Source of the DNA: Rhodosorus marinus
Taxonomy: Eukaryota; Rhodophyta; Stylonematophyceae; Stylonematales; Stylonemataceae
NCBI GenBank assembly: GCA_029953675.1
Contig: JAMWBK010000012.1
Coordinates: 806,001-870,000, forward strand
Direction: 5' to 3'
DNA: 64,000 nucleotides
Each line of letters starts with the position of its first letter. Positions within the stretch are counted from its first letter, which is position 1. Shown here in pieces: positions 39,267 through 51,100 of the stretch. The notes under the pieces were generated by a model. The model made no database searches, was not told where the DNA came from, and worked only from the letters and a program-made list of their open reading frames with translations. The position numbers and the translations under genes are program-made.

Positions 39267-40453
39267 CTATTTCTTACGTTTACCACCCTTTCCGCCTTTT
39301 CCGCCCTTTCCTTTGCCTTTGCCGGAATTGCCCCATCCCTTGCCCTTCTTCTTAGCGGATGGAGCGGCGACTTCTTGGACCTGGAAGAACACACTGCTGA
39401 GCCAGAATCCGAATATGACCGACGTCGAGACGGCGGTTTCTGGTGCGAACCTGTGAATAGTTTGCAAACAAAAAAACAAGGCGTTGAGTCTTCCTGAAGC
39501 AATTTTGAATTTTTTTTCAACCCGCTGGCTCGGTGTGGCTTACCACATCGGAAGTGCGACGTAGGAGAGAATGATCTTAGCAAGCCCGAATCCGAGGCCA
39601 CCGAAGACGCATACGAGTCCGATAGTTTTCAATACAAGATTCTTCTCAACGGGTCGGACAGCTCCTGGTCTTCCCATATCATCCTTGGGCTCCTCAGGCA
39701 GACCTCTGTTGTAGAGGAACCCAAGCGAGGACATACCTGAGATCGCCATGAAGGATGACGAGAGGGTTGGGAGGAAGAAAGGCATTATTGCGAACACGCC
39801 TAGCAATGTTGATACCTGAAGATATCCCATGTGGATTAGAATTTGGGCACTTCTCTCCGGCGAACAAGGATTGTGTCTGGGATGGAGCTATCGTACCCTT
39901 CGAAGATGCGCCCTATCGGGAAGCTGGACAATACCACGCAAGAACCTCGGAACCACAAACCTCTTCTTCTTCATCGGTTTTCTCTCAAACGGCGATTCCT
40001 TAATCTTGGGGGTCGTGAGCCCCTTCATACGCTTCTGCAGTCGATCCTCCATGATCGCCTCTTTGTTGATTTCCACCTTCATCATCATCTTCGGGTCCTC
40101 AGCATACTTGGCGCACATCCTTCTGTACGCACTCTCAACTTCTTCATAGTCCGCATCCTCGGTAATTCCGAACATACGATACGGATTCGAGCCGGGAGAC
40201 TGCGACGGTTCAGCTCCTCTAGCCGCGCCTCCAAAGATCTACAAAAGCCAAACAAAAAGGGACCGGCCCAAAAAAGAATAAAACACGTTTAGCAAAGAAA
40301 TCTCACCAGAAAAAATCCTCAACTAGCAGCTCCTTCTAAAGCATGCCCACTCACCATCTGAACTCCATTCCCTCTCCTCTCGCACGTCTGCCTCCGGGCA
40401 GAACGTCCGGGCGCGCTTAGTCCGCTGCCAGCGTTAGGAACAAAACAGCTCAT
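39267..40453 (-). CDS. CPP1: CPP1-like plastid protein (DUF3353, J-like domain, membrane segments)
   Basis: CPP1 (chaperone-like protein of POR1) is a plastid membrane protein that stabilises protochlorophyllide oxidoreductase. Exons 40453-40355, 40238-39897, 39815-39544 and 39450-39267 sum to 299 codons. The first exon (33 residues, MSCFVPNAG...) looks like a transit peptide with the N-terminal Phe typical of red-lineage plastid proteins. A J-like domain without the HPD tripeptide follows: MFGITEDADYEEVESAYRRM...DRLQKRMKGL. Then FLRGIVQLPDRAHLRR, which matches the DUF3353 linker, and three or four hydrophobic segments (STLLGVFAIMPFFLP; KTIGLVCVFGGLGFGLA; SVIFGFWLSSVFFQV). The last 28 residues (271-298) are almost only Lys and Gly. 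Role in POR stability here is inferred from the family. Confidence 0.85.
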
Positions 40454-41114
40454 TCTTCTTCAATCCTTCAAAACGATTCCTAAGTCCTCCTAACCCCTTT
40501 TTTATATAGCCTTTACTAGATCTCACAAAGATCTATATGTCCAATCCAAACCTAAACCCTTCCTTCTCCTTCCTCCCCAACCACCCCAAAGTAACTCCAG
40601 GACGCGCCTCCCCCACTCAAAACGCCATCTCCCTTAAGATTAATCCCAAAAACAAAAAAACACAAATAATTTCATCGATTTTGCCGGCCGTGGCGTTTTC
40701 GTTAATGACAGTTATAATGAATTAGTATATCTTAGTACATTTCCAATTTGATCAAAATACGTCCTATTAAATGAATAGTACATATATAAATGTCTAATAG
40801 GACAGTTAGACAATAAATTAATATGTACTAATATAATATTTTTTTTGTTATTTAGACTTGCCAGGAAAGATTTTTTTCGTACTATGCATTTTATTTGTCA
40901 ATCGGCGTTTCGCGATGGGAATGGCGGAAGGAATAGTGGCCGCGGGGCCTTGTCGGGAATGTGGCCGGGTAATTTTAATAAAAATACACCATACGCGATC
41001 TTGCGAAAATCTCAGGTTTCGATGGAGGTTTGGCGATAGTTTTGGGACTGTGTGGGACTGTGTGGGACAGCTTGTTTAGGGGGCCTAGATTGAGGAGCGA
41101 TAATATATTCAGAA
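40454..41114. other. Spacer upstream of CPP1
   Basis: C/A-rich then AT-rich (40680-40860). No coding feature. Likely the CPP1 promoter plus intergenic DNA. Confidence 0.5.
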
Positions 41115-41250
41115 AGTGTCTACCCTGAGGAGCGGAAAGTGAGAGGCTGATGACCCGCCAAACAATCAAGCAGCATTCAAACGCCAGAGACTCAGAGACA
41201 ACTGCGTGAGGAGGCTGTCAAGACGGCCAGGGGGCATGGCGGAACCAGGA
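41115..41250. repeat. Partial direct copy of the foldback-element arm
   Basis: Begins GTCTACCCTGAGGAGCGG and continues through CAGCATTCAAACGCCAGAG and AGGGGGCATGGCGG, matching the left arm at 41480 with about 80 percent identity by eye before similarity fades. It shows that this arm exists outside the paired element. Confidence 0.75.
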
Positions 41251-41479
41251 TTGAGCAGTGTATGAAAGCTCTCCCATCGAAAGCAGATCAGGGATCTTAG
41301 ATCGTGACGACGAGGTTTAGAGTTCACTGACGTGAGAAGTAGATAGAAAAAGAGCAGAAGGAGGGAGTAGAATAAAAGAACAGAGTTACTTTGGGTGTAA
41401 ATTGAAATAGCCGGTTGAATCCCTGCGTCCAGTTTAGCCGCATTTGGCATGGAGTCAACATCAACAGCAATTTTCTCAG

Positions 41480-42442
41480 AGCCTATCTACCCTGAGGCGC
41501 GGAAAGCGAGACGCTATGAGACGCGTCCAACAACAAAGCAGCCTTCGAACGCCAGAGAGTCAGACACAGCTCCGCGAGGAGACTGTCGAGAGGGCGGGGG
41601 GCATGACGAAAAGAACGAAGAAGCCAACGAGAGGCAACAGTGTCTCAGACAAAAAGGAACTCGATGATCAGCGGTACAAACCGATGAGACGGCGCCGAGT
41701 CCCAAAAGATTGGATGAGTCATCGCCTCAGCGTACTTAGACTCCATCAGTCCTCGCATTGAACCCGGCGGCAGCTTCAAGACGTTGAGGACAAGGAATAG
41801 ACCAGTCAATGTACTCGCTCCTGCGCTGCGCCGCTGCGTTACCGAGTCGGAGACATCGAGTAACGATAGACCAAAGGGTTAGGGAAGGTCAAGATCAACG
41901 CACGACAATGTGTTCGACAAATGAGGCGACTTTGTTCTCCAGCCCTACGCGAAAGGGTTACCCCACAAGTAAGCAAAGTCCTACAGTAGGGGGTAGCAGG
42001 ACTATTTGGGAGCTGCCTAGTATTCATCTTTGGCGCTTGTTAGGGTATTCCATTCCTAGAGCACCTCATTCGGGGGCCTTAGCCTCCGATTGAAGTCCGC
42101 GGTACGGACTCGGAAGGACGGTCTAGGATCAGAACTTCTGGCTGTATCAGTGGACGCTACGTAGCAGCTGGGTTAGTCAATGACGCTGGGGCTTTCCGCT
42201 GAGGCGATGACTCATCGAATTTTTCGGGGCTCGTCGCTGTCTCATCGGTTTGTACCGCTGATCATCCAGTGCTTTGGTTTTTTTAGACAGAGTTGCTTCT
42301 CGCTGGCTTCGTCATGCTTTTCGCCGTGCCCCCGGCCGTCTCGACAGCCTCCGTCTACGGCTCTCCGGCGTTCGAATGCTGCTTTGTTGTTGGACGCGCT
42401 TCATCAGCGTCTCCCCTTTCCGCTCCTCAGGCTAGATAGGCT
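41480..42442. mobile_element. Foldback element: long terminal inverted repeats around a 464-bp centre
   Basis: Left arm 41480-41732 and right arm 42197-42442 are inverted copies, about 85-90 percent identical by eye with small indels. Both arms begin at the outer edge with AGCCTATCTA(C/G)CCTGAGG and share AACAACAAAGCAGC(A/C)TTCGAACG and GATCAGCGGTACAAACCGATG. The centre (41733-42196) has no recognisable protein. No clear target-site duplication at the edges. It looks like a nonautonomous foldback or MITE-type transposon; the class cannot be named from this alone. Confidence 0.8.
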
Positions 42443-42654
42443 GCCAGAAAGTGGTTGTTGTTAGTGTAAGTTCGTGGAGACCAGAACCCCGCATCCACCG
42501 CATAGCAATCGCGTGGGCCAGGTTTTTCAAAATCATTGGATTTGATTCACTGCGAACCACGGACGAGCAGCGATTGGAAGTCCGAGCACTCCAGGAGCCC
42601 AAGTTCAAAGAAGTATTGGAGATTATCACCACTGCAACACATAAGAAGCCAGAC

Positions 42655-42775
42655 CCATGCGAATGATATTCGCCCTCGATGTGTCCTTCTGGTATCGGTC
42701 AGAGCTGGCGCCTGATCCATGCGAATGATAGTCGCCCTCGAGGTCCTTCTGGTACCCGTCAGACCTGGCACCAGA
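42655..42775. repeat. 62-bp tandem duplication
   Basis: The unit starting CCATGCGAATGATA(T/G)TCGCCCTCGA is present at 42655 and again at 42717 with about 85 percent identity. Confidence 0.8.
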
Positions 42776-42861
42776 GCAGGTGACCGACCCAGCTCTCTAT
42801 GTAATGGCAACGTGTACGGCTGCGGTTCAAAATGACAGCGAGAGCCCACGATGTCACCGGA

Positions 42862-43495
42862 ATGCAGAATTCAACACAAGCATCAGCATACCAGCACGTG
42901 ATTCGGGCACCTGTTCTTTCAGTTCCCACGCGCAGAACAGGTTTCTCACCACTGCATTCAAAAGGCAGACATTCTCCTTTTCTAGGTCGCCTAGTTGGGC
43001 CAGCTTAGTCTCCAGCAAAAGCCGAAAACAGTCGTGTGGAATGCTGCGGCAGCGCAAAGCGATCGAGAGAATCCAGGATGTTCAGCGCAGAGTCAGAAGC
43101 TCCCGCTGAACCCAAGCATCAGCTCACTAGAACATCATCCGGATACTGGTTCTTCCAGTCCCGAGAACTTCATTCAAGCAGAGGACAACATACGTACGGC
43201 AATCGATACCAACTACTCAATTACCTTTGAAGCATCAACGCAAGAACAGCAATGAGACCTCAACAGGAAGTCCTGCCTAGAGAGCTCACTCTTCCATCCA
43301 GAGCAACGCTGAGTTTAAGGCAAGCCAATGGGTAACCTTCAGAAAGCTGCAGTATCGAGACTAACATTCGTACAAGGTAACGAGATATCTTCTCTGTTCT
43401 TGCTCAGGCTGAAAGTGATCCCAACAAACCATCAAGCAGAAGCCAGAACTTAATAGAAGCATCAGCTAACCAGAACATCATTCCGCACCCATCTA
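42862..43495. repeat. Three degenerate copies of a ~70-bp repeat
   Basis: Copies near 42862-42940, 43100-43170 and 43440-43495 share AAGCATCAGC followed by CCAGAACATCAT-like and GGTTCTTCCAGTCCC-like text. All are in the same orientation. Function unknown; perhaps remnants of one element with the neighbouring foldback unit. Confidence 0.6.
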
Positions 43496-44147
43496 TTCTA
43501 GTACTAACGAGGACAACGTGATCGCCCTCCATTCACACTCCACCATATTCCATGAACGAATCGTAGTAACAGACTTGTGAATACCCTTTCCATGTCCGAG
43601 GATACCAATCCGGGCTGGTTGGTGCTCTAGTAAACTACCAAGGAATCCATCCATTCCCCCGCAGACAACAGACAGCTTCCCGAATACAATTCAGAACTCG
43701 GCGTGGGAAGATACGTTCTCGTCAAATTGCTTGAAACAAATTACCAAAAAAGCTAAAAATTGGTTGGAAAGGGTTTGCGATGAAGAGGTTGGGGCGGGTG
43801 AACGGGAATGGTATCGAGTGTGGGAATAGAAGAGAATCACAGGGATAAGAGAAGATACGAGGTCGAATGCGTAGACACTCAGAGTAACCCATTGCAGAGT
43901 TTTTTGTGTGGGCTTTCCTTTTTAGGCGAAAGGAGGGCTGCAGGGTGGCAAGAATTGCCTGGTCTTTGATGGGAGGCGGACATCGTCTAGCGCGCGATTC
44001 TGATCTATTGGTGAGGTTCAGAAGGTTCTTTGGAGGACAGATCAGCTGAAGGTATAGAGACTATGTTCCTGTTTTCGGTTAGCTGAAGTCGTAGGCGGCT
44101 TGAGGGTGAAGCCCAAGTGTATTTCGGCTTGTTGTTTTCACCTCACG
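43496..44147. other. Spacer upstream of the SPOC gene
   Basis: No coding feature; likely promoter and 5' UTR. The stretch 43780-44000 is purine-rich. Confidence 0.45.
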
Positions 44148-45874
44148 ATGGAGGACAGGTATCGAGGTATAAATGATCAAATCCACGCATACTACTTGTT
44201 GCTTGGAATTCAGAAGACGTACTCAGAGCCGGACTCTTCTTGTTTTCTCGTTCCACGTTTTGTACCGATGTATTTTACTTTTTTTAGATTACCAAGACGA
44301 GCAATACGACGCACCGCATGCAAGCTCAATCGATGGACTTGGAAGGCTTGCGAGTATGGGTTCAGATGGTACAAATGAATTACTACTTGAACGTGAAGTT
44401 CGAGAAGCGTGGTACCCTCAGCTAAGTTGGCTTTTCTCTTTCACTTTGATATAGACCGTTGGGGAAGCTATCCAGATGATGCACCGAAAAAACGAGGTCC
44501 TGATCAAAACCGTGCCGGATATAGAATACAAGGAGAGGAGCCTACAGCGTACGGAAACCACGTTGTGGACATAGTCGATGATCCTGTCGAGGAGGGTGGC
44601 AACACTGGAGTTTTCGAAGGAAACCGGGCTGTTCAAGAGCCTGAACATGAGAACACTATTAGCCACGAAGAACAAGAGAGAAAAAGAAAGTATCATCTGA
44701 TGAGAAATAATCTAGTGCATAGAGACAGGGCGAGAAACTCTGAGATTGCACGCCCACCTCCACGGGTTGAGGAAAGAGTCGAACGCAGCTCTGAACGGAG
44801 ACCAAAGGTCTGGGCTGGTGTGGTCAAGGATGGAAATCTACCCTCCCTAAGAGTGAACGCTTTCTTCCTAGAGGGAGACAACCAGGTGAGTGTGCGACCT
44901 CCAACATGGCAACGATGTTCCATAGACGATAAACGCTGAAAGACTCGTCGCTCGTTTACATTGTACTCTAGCTCGGGTCGTTTCTTCCAGACAGACTGTC
45001 TGTCCTTGGAAGGACCAAGCTTGGAGACATAGGTGGTTACGTGACGGCTGTTATGAAGAACTCAAGCACACGTGCCACAGTTCTGACGTACATCAATCCG
45101 GTAAGGTTGAAGTCGCGGAACACAATGTGACTATGGTAGGCCAAAGCTGATGAAAAAGAACTGAAAACGTGTCTGTGGGTATAACTAATAGGGCAGTGCG
45201 AGGGACGAAAAGAGATACTGGACGATGTGCGACTCGCTGCGTGAGAAGGAGAGAGCCGCGCTCGCGTTTAAGGACTCCTCCACGGAGATGTACCTCATCC
45301 CACCAGGCCCCGTATGCAATGCGAAATGTACACAGTAGCACGAAAACAAATGGGGTTTTCTCAATAGCTTCATGCCATATCTCTCTTGCCATACAGGTCG
45401 CCGTCAAGCTTCACGAGAAGGGGAGCTCGAGGCTACTAGGTAAGAGTCCTCCGCGACACCAAATCAGGCTTCTTTTGCAAAGCAACCAACTTGCACTCTT
45501 GTCACCTCGAACTTTGCTCTAGGAGCGATTATCGTGCGACGGGGAGCCTCATCCAGAGGGCGGGTAAGCCCGGTTTGAACCCATTGCGCTTTTCATTTAT
45601 CAGCTCATGAGCTCGGTAATCGTTACACACACAGGACAACGGAGAGGCAGAATCGAGCAGGCGCGTCAAGGACCCTAGGAGCTCACTGCCCTCGGAACAG
45701 CACTCCGGGCCATCGCACAGCTATGCACGAGCTCCGAGCCCACCTCGCCAGCACTACTCTGGAAGATACGATCATGAACACCCTGAGCGATTTCCTCCAC
45801 CGCCTGGGCATGCTTCGGACTCAGTGGACGTGGCTCCACCCCCACCTCCTTACCCACCACCTGGCCCCAGATGA
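44148..45874 (+). CDS. SPOC-domain protein without RRMs
   Basis: Eight exons (44148-44166, 44288-44392, 44455-44885, 44972-45100, 45192-45311, 45397-45439, 45523-45563, 45635-45874) sum to 376 codons. The N-terminal 150 residues are charged and disordered (Asp/Glu/Arg/Asn). The SPOC fold follows: KVWAGVVKDGNLPSLRVNAF, FLPDRLSVLGRTKL, ATVLTYINP, YWTMCDSLREKERAALAF, EMYLIPPGP and LLGAIIVRR. SPOC domains read phosphoserine marks, for example on the RNA polymerase II C-terminal domain, and recruit chromatin or mRNA-modification factors. In animals (Spen) and plants (FPA) SPOC usually follows RRMs, which are absent here. The C-terminus is proline-rich (VAPPPPPYPPPGPR). Probably a nuclear transcription or RNA-processing cofactor. 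Exon 2/3 could be joined differently. Confidence 0.82.
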
Positions 45875-46413
45875 CTAAGTCGCACCGGCCATCACACAGG
45901 ACGACGCGATTACTCGATGGCAGAGATACGAATGCGGTCTTCGTATTCATGTGAAACTGTTCAGACTCTGCCAAGCACGACGCTCAGCGCTGCTCCAGAA
46001 TGCCGTCGAAACTGCTTTTTGTGGGAATCGGAGGGGTTAAAACTATGTATTACAAGTCACGTTAGAAAGAAAGGGGAGAGCAGAGGACCATCAGCCCTCC
46101 AGCTCACCTTGCAGGTTTAGCACACTTTTTTTTTCGCCTTAAATGCGAAGATCAGCTGTTCGGTCTCAATTGGGCCAGGAATATCCGTTTCAGGGCGGCC
46201 CTGGGTCATCTTCAGACCCTGGATGAGAGCCAAGCGAGTTCAAAACATCGCAAGGGTGATTGTATCAGTAAGAAATCTTCGAAAGGAGGACATTCCAGTG
46301 CAACCACCCCTTGTCCAGGTCTGTCCGAGCTCCTTCAAAACCGCCGGTCGTCGGGCAATGCTTTAGGTGTTTCAGAGTGCACAGGTTGGTTGTTGAGGTT
46401 TGCGGGTTTCGGA
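45875..46413. other. Spacer between SPOC and aminotransferase genes
   Basis: Short ORFs only. Holds the SPOC 3' UTR and the aminotransferase promoter. Nothing else recognised. Confidence 0.5.
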
Positions 46414-48031
46414 ATGGGTGTCGGTTTCTGTTCACCTGCGGGAGACCTTGTTACGTCACGGCGAGGCTCTGACCGTCGTCGTCGCTGTGTCCGAATGACG
46501 GCGCTGCGAGCATCAGATCGATCCGCAAGTGCTGAACCAGCAATCATCGAGAAGCTTCATGCGGACTATATGAAACCTGGTGTTCTATCTCTAGCTGCGG
46601 TGAGCTGTATTCTGGCCGAGCTAGAGAGAAGAACCCCCTTCAACTCTGACAAATAGCTCATTCCATGCATGGTAGGGAGTTAGCTATATGAAACCGCCTC
46701 AGGATTGCCTGAGTGAGGCGCTTGAAGCGGTCTTGAAGTCGGAATCCGCCGATCCCCATCGATATGGTGATGTCGTTGGCGATCAGGATCTTCTGGAAGT
46801 AATCCGTTGGAAGTTGGAGACGGTTAACAAGCTGAGGGGACAGGAAATCATGGTTACCGCCGGTGCCAACCAGGTGAACTTTCCTCAGGGACGAGCAGGC
46901 CCACCATGCAGCTCGTCTTACCCCATCATCCGTTTGTCCAGGCTTTCATCAACGTCCTTCTCAGCATCACCGACGTCGGCGATGAGGTGATCCTTATCAA
47001 ACCGTACTACTTCTCCCACCTCGTAGCTCTGCAGCTGTGCGATGTTGTTCCGGTCATGGCCAACAGCGACTCGGAGCTCAAACCAGATCCGATGGAGATC
47101 AAGGCTTCCATAACACCCAAGACAAAGGTTTGCGAAGCCGAGGAAACTGGCTGAGACCTGGCAGTACTCTAGCGCTAAGCGACATACCCTGAACTCCCCC
47201 AGGCGCTCGTCCTAGTCAACCCGGGCAATCCATCCGGGTCCGTAGCTGATCGAGAACTCGTGGAAGAGCTTGAGACGCTCTGTCATGATGCTGGAATCTG
47301 GCTAATCAGCGACGAAGCTTATGAACACTTTCTCTACGACTCGGAGGCGCACTACTCGCCGTCGCTCTACCCGAATCAGGTCATCAACATATTTACAATG
47401 TCCAAGTCTTACGCTCTATCGGGATGGAGAGTCGGGTACTTATCCTATCCTAAGAACCTCTCCGATTCCATGCTTAAGGTACGTTACAGAATCAAAATCT
47501 CAACGGCATGAGGACCAAGTTCTTATCGTTCGTTTTGACGGGTGTTAGATCAACGACACGGTTCCTACTCACGCGTGTAGAACCAGTCAATCCATCGCGG
47601 CCAAGGCGTTGGAGGACCACGGAAACTTTCCAGCTGTTCACGCCGAAGGTGAGGCGCCGTAACATAGTTTCGTTGCTTCGATCTCGCAGCTGAAAGGCAT
47701 TATCGTCTTCACAGAGCTCGAACGCAATCGTGACGAGATCTGGCGCGTTGTGGAAAAGTACGCGACAGTGAAGACCAAAGGTGCCTTCTACTTCTTCATC
47801 AAAGCCCCAGGCGTGTATGACGACCTTGAAGCTACTCGCGTACTGGCGGAGCAGTACAACGTGCTTGTCGTCCCCGGCACCGCCTTTGGAATGCCGGGGT
47901 ACCTTCGAATTTCATACGCTGGATTGCGCTATGAGGTCATGAAAACAGCCGCCGACTGCTTGGAGCAGGGGCTGCGGTACTTGTCTCGAATCCCACCGGA
48001 AGACGAAGACGCGAAGAAGCGCCGGGATTGA
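46414..48031 (+). CDS. VAS1: VAS1/ISS1-like class I aminotransferase (PLP)
   Basis: A fold-type I PLP aminotransferase closest in sequence memory to Arabidopsis VAS1/ISS1, which transaminates aromatic 2-oxo acids with methionine as donor and limits auxin and ethylene precursors. Exons: 46414-46599, 46676-46873, 46942-47127, 47203-47478, from 47550, and a last one ending 48031. Key segments: YMKPPQDCLSEALE, EIMVTAGANQAF, KPYYFSHLVALQL, NPGNPSGSV, SDEAYEHFLYD, the PLP lysine in TMSKSYALSGWRVGY, and PGTAFGMPGYLRIS with the carboxylate-binding Arg. The N-terminal 40 residues (MGVGFCSPAG...RRRRCVRMTAL) look like an organelle leader. The donor of the fifth exon is ambiguous. The final codons (RRD-stop) lie inside a 63-bp segment duplicated in the last exon of MAD1. 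Confidence 0.85.
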
Positions 48032-48080
48032 GTTCCATTTTCTAAGAAACTGGTCCAGCTCCTTCTGAAGTCTGGCACAG
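48018..48080. repeat. 63-bp direct repeat, copy 1 (spans aminotransferase stop codon)
   Basis: From AGCGCCGGGATTGAG to GTCTGGCACAG, identical to 48186-48248 except for one base (CTCCTTCTG against CTCCTCCTG). This copy supplies the last codons and stop of the aminotransferase. Confidence 0.95.
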
Positions 48081-48127
48081 AAGCAAAGACCAAAGGACGA
48101 GCGGTCCGAATATTGTCCTTTCCTTCC

Positions 48128-51100
48128 TCACAATTGAGTGAAGACTGTCGTTTTCTGGAAGTTATCGGAGGTTATGTGAGCCAGGAGCGCCGGGATTGAG
48201 TTCCATTTTCTAAGAAACTGGTCCAGCTCCTCCTGAAGTCTGGCACAGTAAGGCGTTTCCAGCAGCTCCATCCCTGGTTTTAAATAGAAGAGAGCGGGGT
48301 TAAGGCATTTAAACGCATGGTTGACAGCTCGAGGTTCGGCGGGCTTACCTCCGCTTTCGTTCCTACCAAAGCAAAGGACGTCTTCCTCACGATCAGCGTA
48401 CATTGAAGAAAGCCTGCATAGGAGGCGGGTGGGTAAGACTGGAGAACTGATGAGTGCCAGGAGTGGTTGGGTCCACGATCACGTACGTGTATTTGGCACC
48501 GCTCACTTGCATTTTGTAACCGAAGAGATTATAGCAAGCTAATCTGAACTCCTCGATCTTCATCCGGGCGACTTCTCTCGTGCGAAGAGCACGCTTTTCA
48601 GCTTCGGTAACCGCCTTCGCGACCTCCTAGAGTCACCAGTGCATAGTTCTGGGGGGTGAGCGAGAAACTAGTAAAGGATTCTTAAGAAAGATCGCACCTC
48701 CTTCGATAATCTCGTTGCTTCAGCCTCGAGATCGGCAATGCGCTTCTTCAACTGAGCCCCGGCGTCGGAAGAGCCGTCGGTATTATCTTGTTCAAGTCGC
48801 GGTCTCTTACGTTCGCTCGTTGGCTCCTCTGGTTTAGAGAGTATGGATGGGTTGTCCTTCAGATGCAGGATCTTGCTGCCTTCACTCTCTGCGGACGAAA
48901 GGTCGACAAATTTTAAAACCAAGTAAAGAATACTCCCTGCTAGTCTTGGGTTAAGTACCTTTCTCAACTTTCTCGCGGGCAAGGAGCTCCGACTCCAGCT
49001 TGGCAACCTACCAGAAGCGAGACAGTACTTTAGACGATGCGTTTCCTGCATGATATTTCCACGTTTAGTGGAGGGCACAAACTAACCTTTCGCTTCAGGC
49101 CGTCCGTCTCCTTTTCCAAGCTTTGGACGTTGCTCAGTTTCGTCAGCTTCTCGGAGAGTTGATCACGCTCCTTCACCGCTTCCAGGACTTTCGATCTGAG
49201 CATCTCGATCACCGAGGATTCCTGATTCTCCGAGAACCTTCGTGCCTGGGCCTCAGCAAGCTCCACGGTCAGTTCTCTCACACGATCTTCGCCCCTGGCT
49301 ACGTCCTCAGCAAGCGTCTTGACCGTCGCCTCTGTCTCCTTCAGCGACCCTTCCAGCGCCTTGATACGCTCACTACGTCTCTCAGCCGGCTCGTTCGACA
49401 ACATGTCCTCTTCATAGGCGTCCACGATCGATCGAAGCGCAGCGCGCTCCCTTTCCAGGACCTTTACTCGCCGACCAACACGAACCAGAGCCTGAACGTA
49501 CCCAAGTACAGAGGTTCAGAAACTTCACTGATGGACTGATCGGGAATGTCCCGGAATGCTTACAGACTCGAGAGCAGTGGTCTTCGCCTTGAGGCTGTCA
49601 ACTTCAGACTTCAGTTTCGAACTCTTCAGTAATATAGAGTCTACCTCACCGCCCTTGTTTGCGTGCACAGGACGTTTGAACGTTGAGTCCTTATGTGCAG
49701 AGATGCTCTGCAAAATCTGCGCAATGGGAGAGTTGGCCTTGAGCATTACGTAGAGCAAACGCGTGAAGGGTCCCGGCTATGGATAGCGTCTTACTCTGAT
49801 TCCTTCTTCCCGATCTCCAGTAGGAGAAAGTTCCTCCACAATACTCGAAATGGCCTCCTTCTCCCTGCGAAGCGCGTCGAGGTGCTCCTTCGTGTTATCT
49901 TCCACGGACTGAATCTTCTCCATTGCATCAATCTTCGCACGCAGGTCAGCAACCTCCGCAGTGCTCTCTCTTCCGCTGGTCAGATGCTTTTCCATGGCCC
50001 GGATCTGATCACGAACCAGGTCTATCTCTTTCTCGAGTCTTCGGTTCTGCACAGAGCCGTTCACAGAGACAATCATTTCAGCCGAACAGCCTCGGATGCT
50101 GACCAATAGATAATTATCCAAAGCGTGGTCTTCATTCCAATCGGTTTATCACCCCGTACCGAATCCACCAACTCCGCGTTCCGCCTTGTCAGCTCAAAAA
50201 CTCTCTCATCACCACCAGAGCTAATCCTGCGCCCTTCCACCTCACCTGAACTCCTCCTCTCCAGCCCAAGCCTCCGTTCCTTCTCAGCCTTCAGATGACT
50301 TTCAAGAACCTCAATCTCCTGCGCGCCCGAAAAACAACCGAAAAACAACCAAAAAACTTAATATGCAAAGAAGTCAATCATAATTATGAAATAATACTCT
50401 GATTATGGATTATCAGTCTTAAATCAACGAACAATCCTTGTTCAGATATCTCAGCGACAATAACCAGATGGTCCATAATTATGAAATAATATGCTACATT
50501 TGGAAATAAATCTTAAATCAAAGATAATTATCCTTGTCCAGAAAACGAGAATAGACAGCTGTCCTAGTTTCCTTTTTGAAAACTTAGGATGAGGATGGCT
50601 TTCAAAGGAAAGTCCTTGCCTTGGGCAAGGAACGGGCAACAAGGTAGCAAAACGAGGTGGATTTTTTGGGCTTACGTACTTGTTTTCTGGAATCTTCCAT
50701 CTGCTTCATCAGCTGTTCGGCGTTGGCTGCGCGCTCCTGGGCGGCGGCGAGCTGGTTCTGGAGGAGTTGCCTCCTCCTCTCCGATCCCTCGATTCGGTTG
50801 TTTTGGTCTCTTGTGGCAGTGCTCAGCGAATTTTCGACGCCCCTCAACTGTGACTCGAGTTCCTTGATTCGCGATTCTCTGTCCTCCAGCCTCGTATTCA
50901 GCGACTCCCGTTCCTCCAAGAGTTCTCTCGTTTGACCCTCGACCACTGCAGCTGACCCGTTCAATTTAAATATCTTCAAATCCAATTCCCTTCTTTCCTT
51001 CTCCATCATATCCTCCTTCTCACGTATGTCCCGCTCCAGTTCTCTTCGTTTCTCAACCTCGCGCTCATACCTCTCCTCAGTCTCTGCGAGAACCGCCCTC

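Noticed and set aside
38942-39601. 219-codon reverse ORF
   Set aside because: It overlaps CPP1 exons in another frame and is Arg/Ser-rich without domains.
44424-44454. 29-base intron in the SPOC gene
   Set aside because: Possible in frame, but the alternative donor at 44393 gives a 62-base intron closer to others here.
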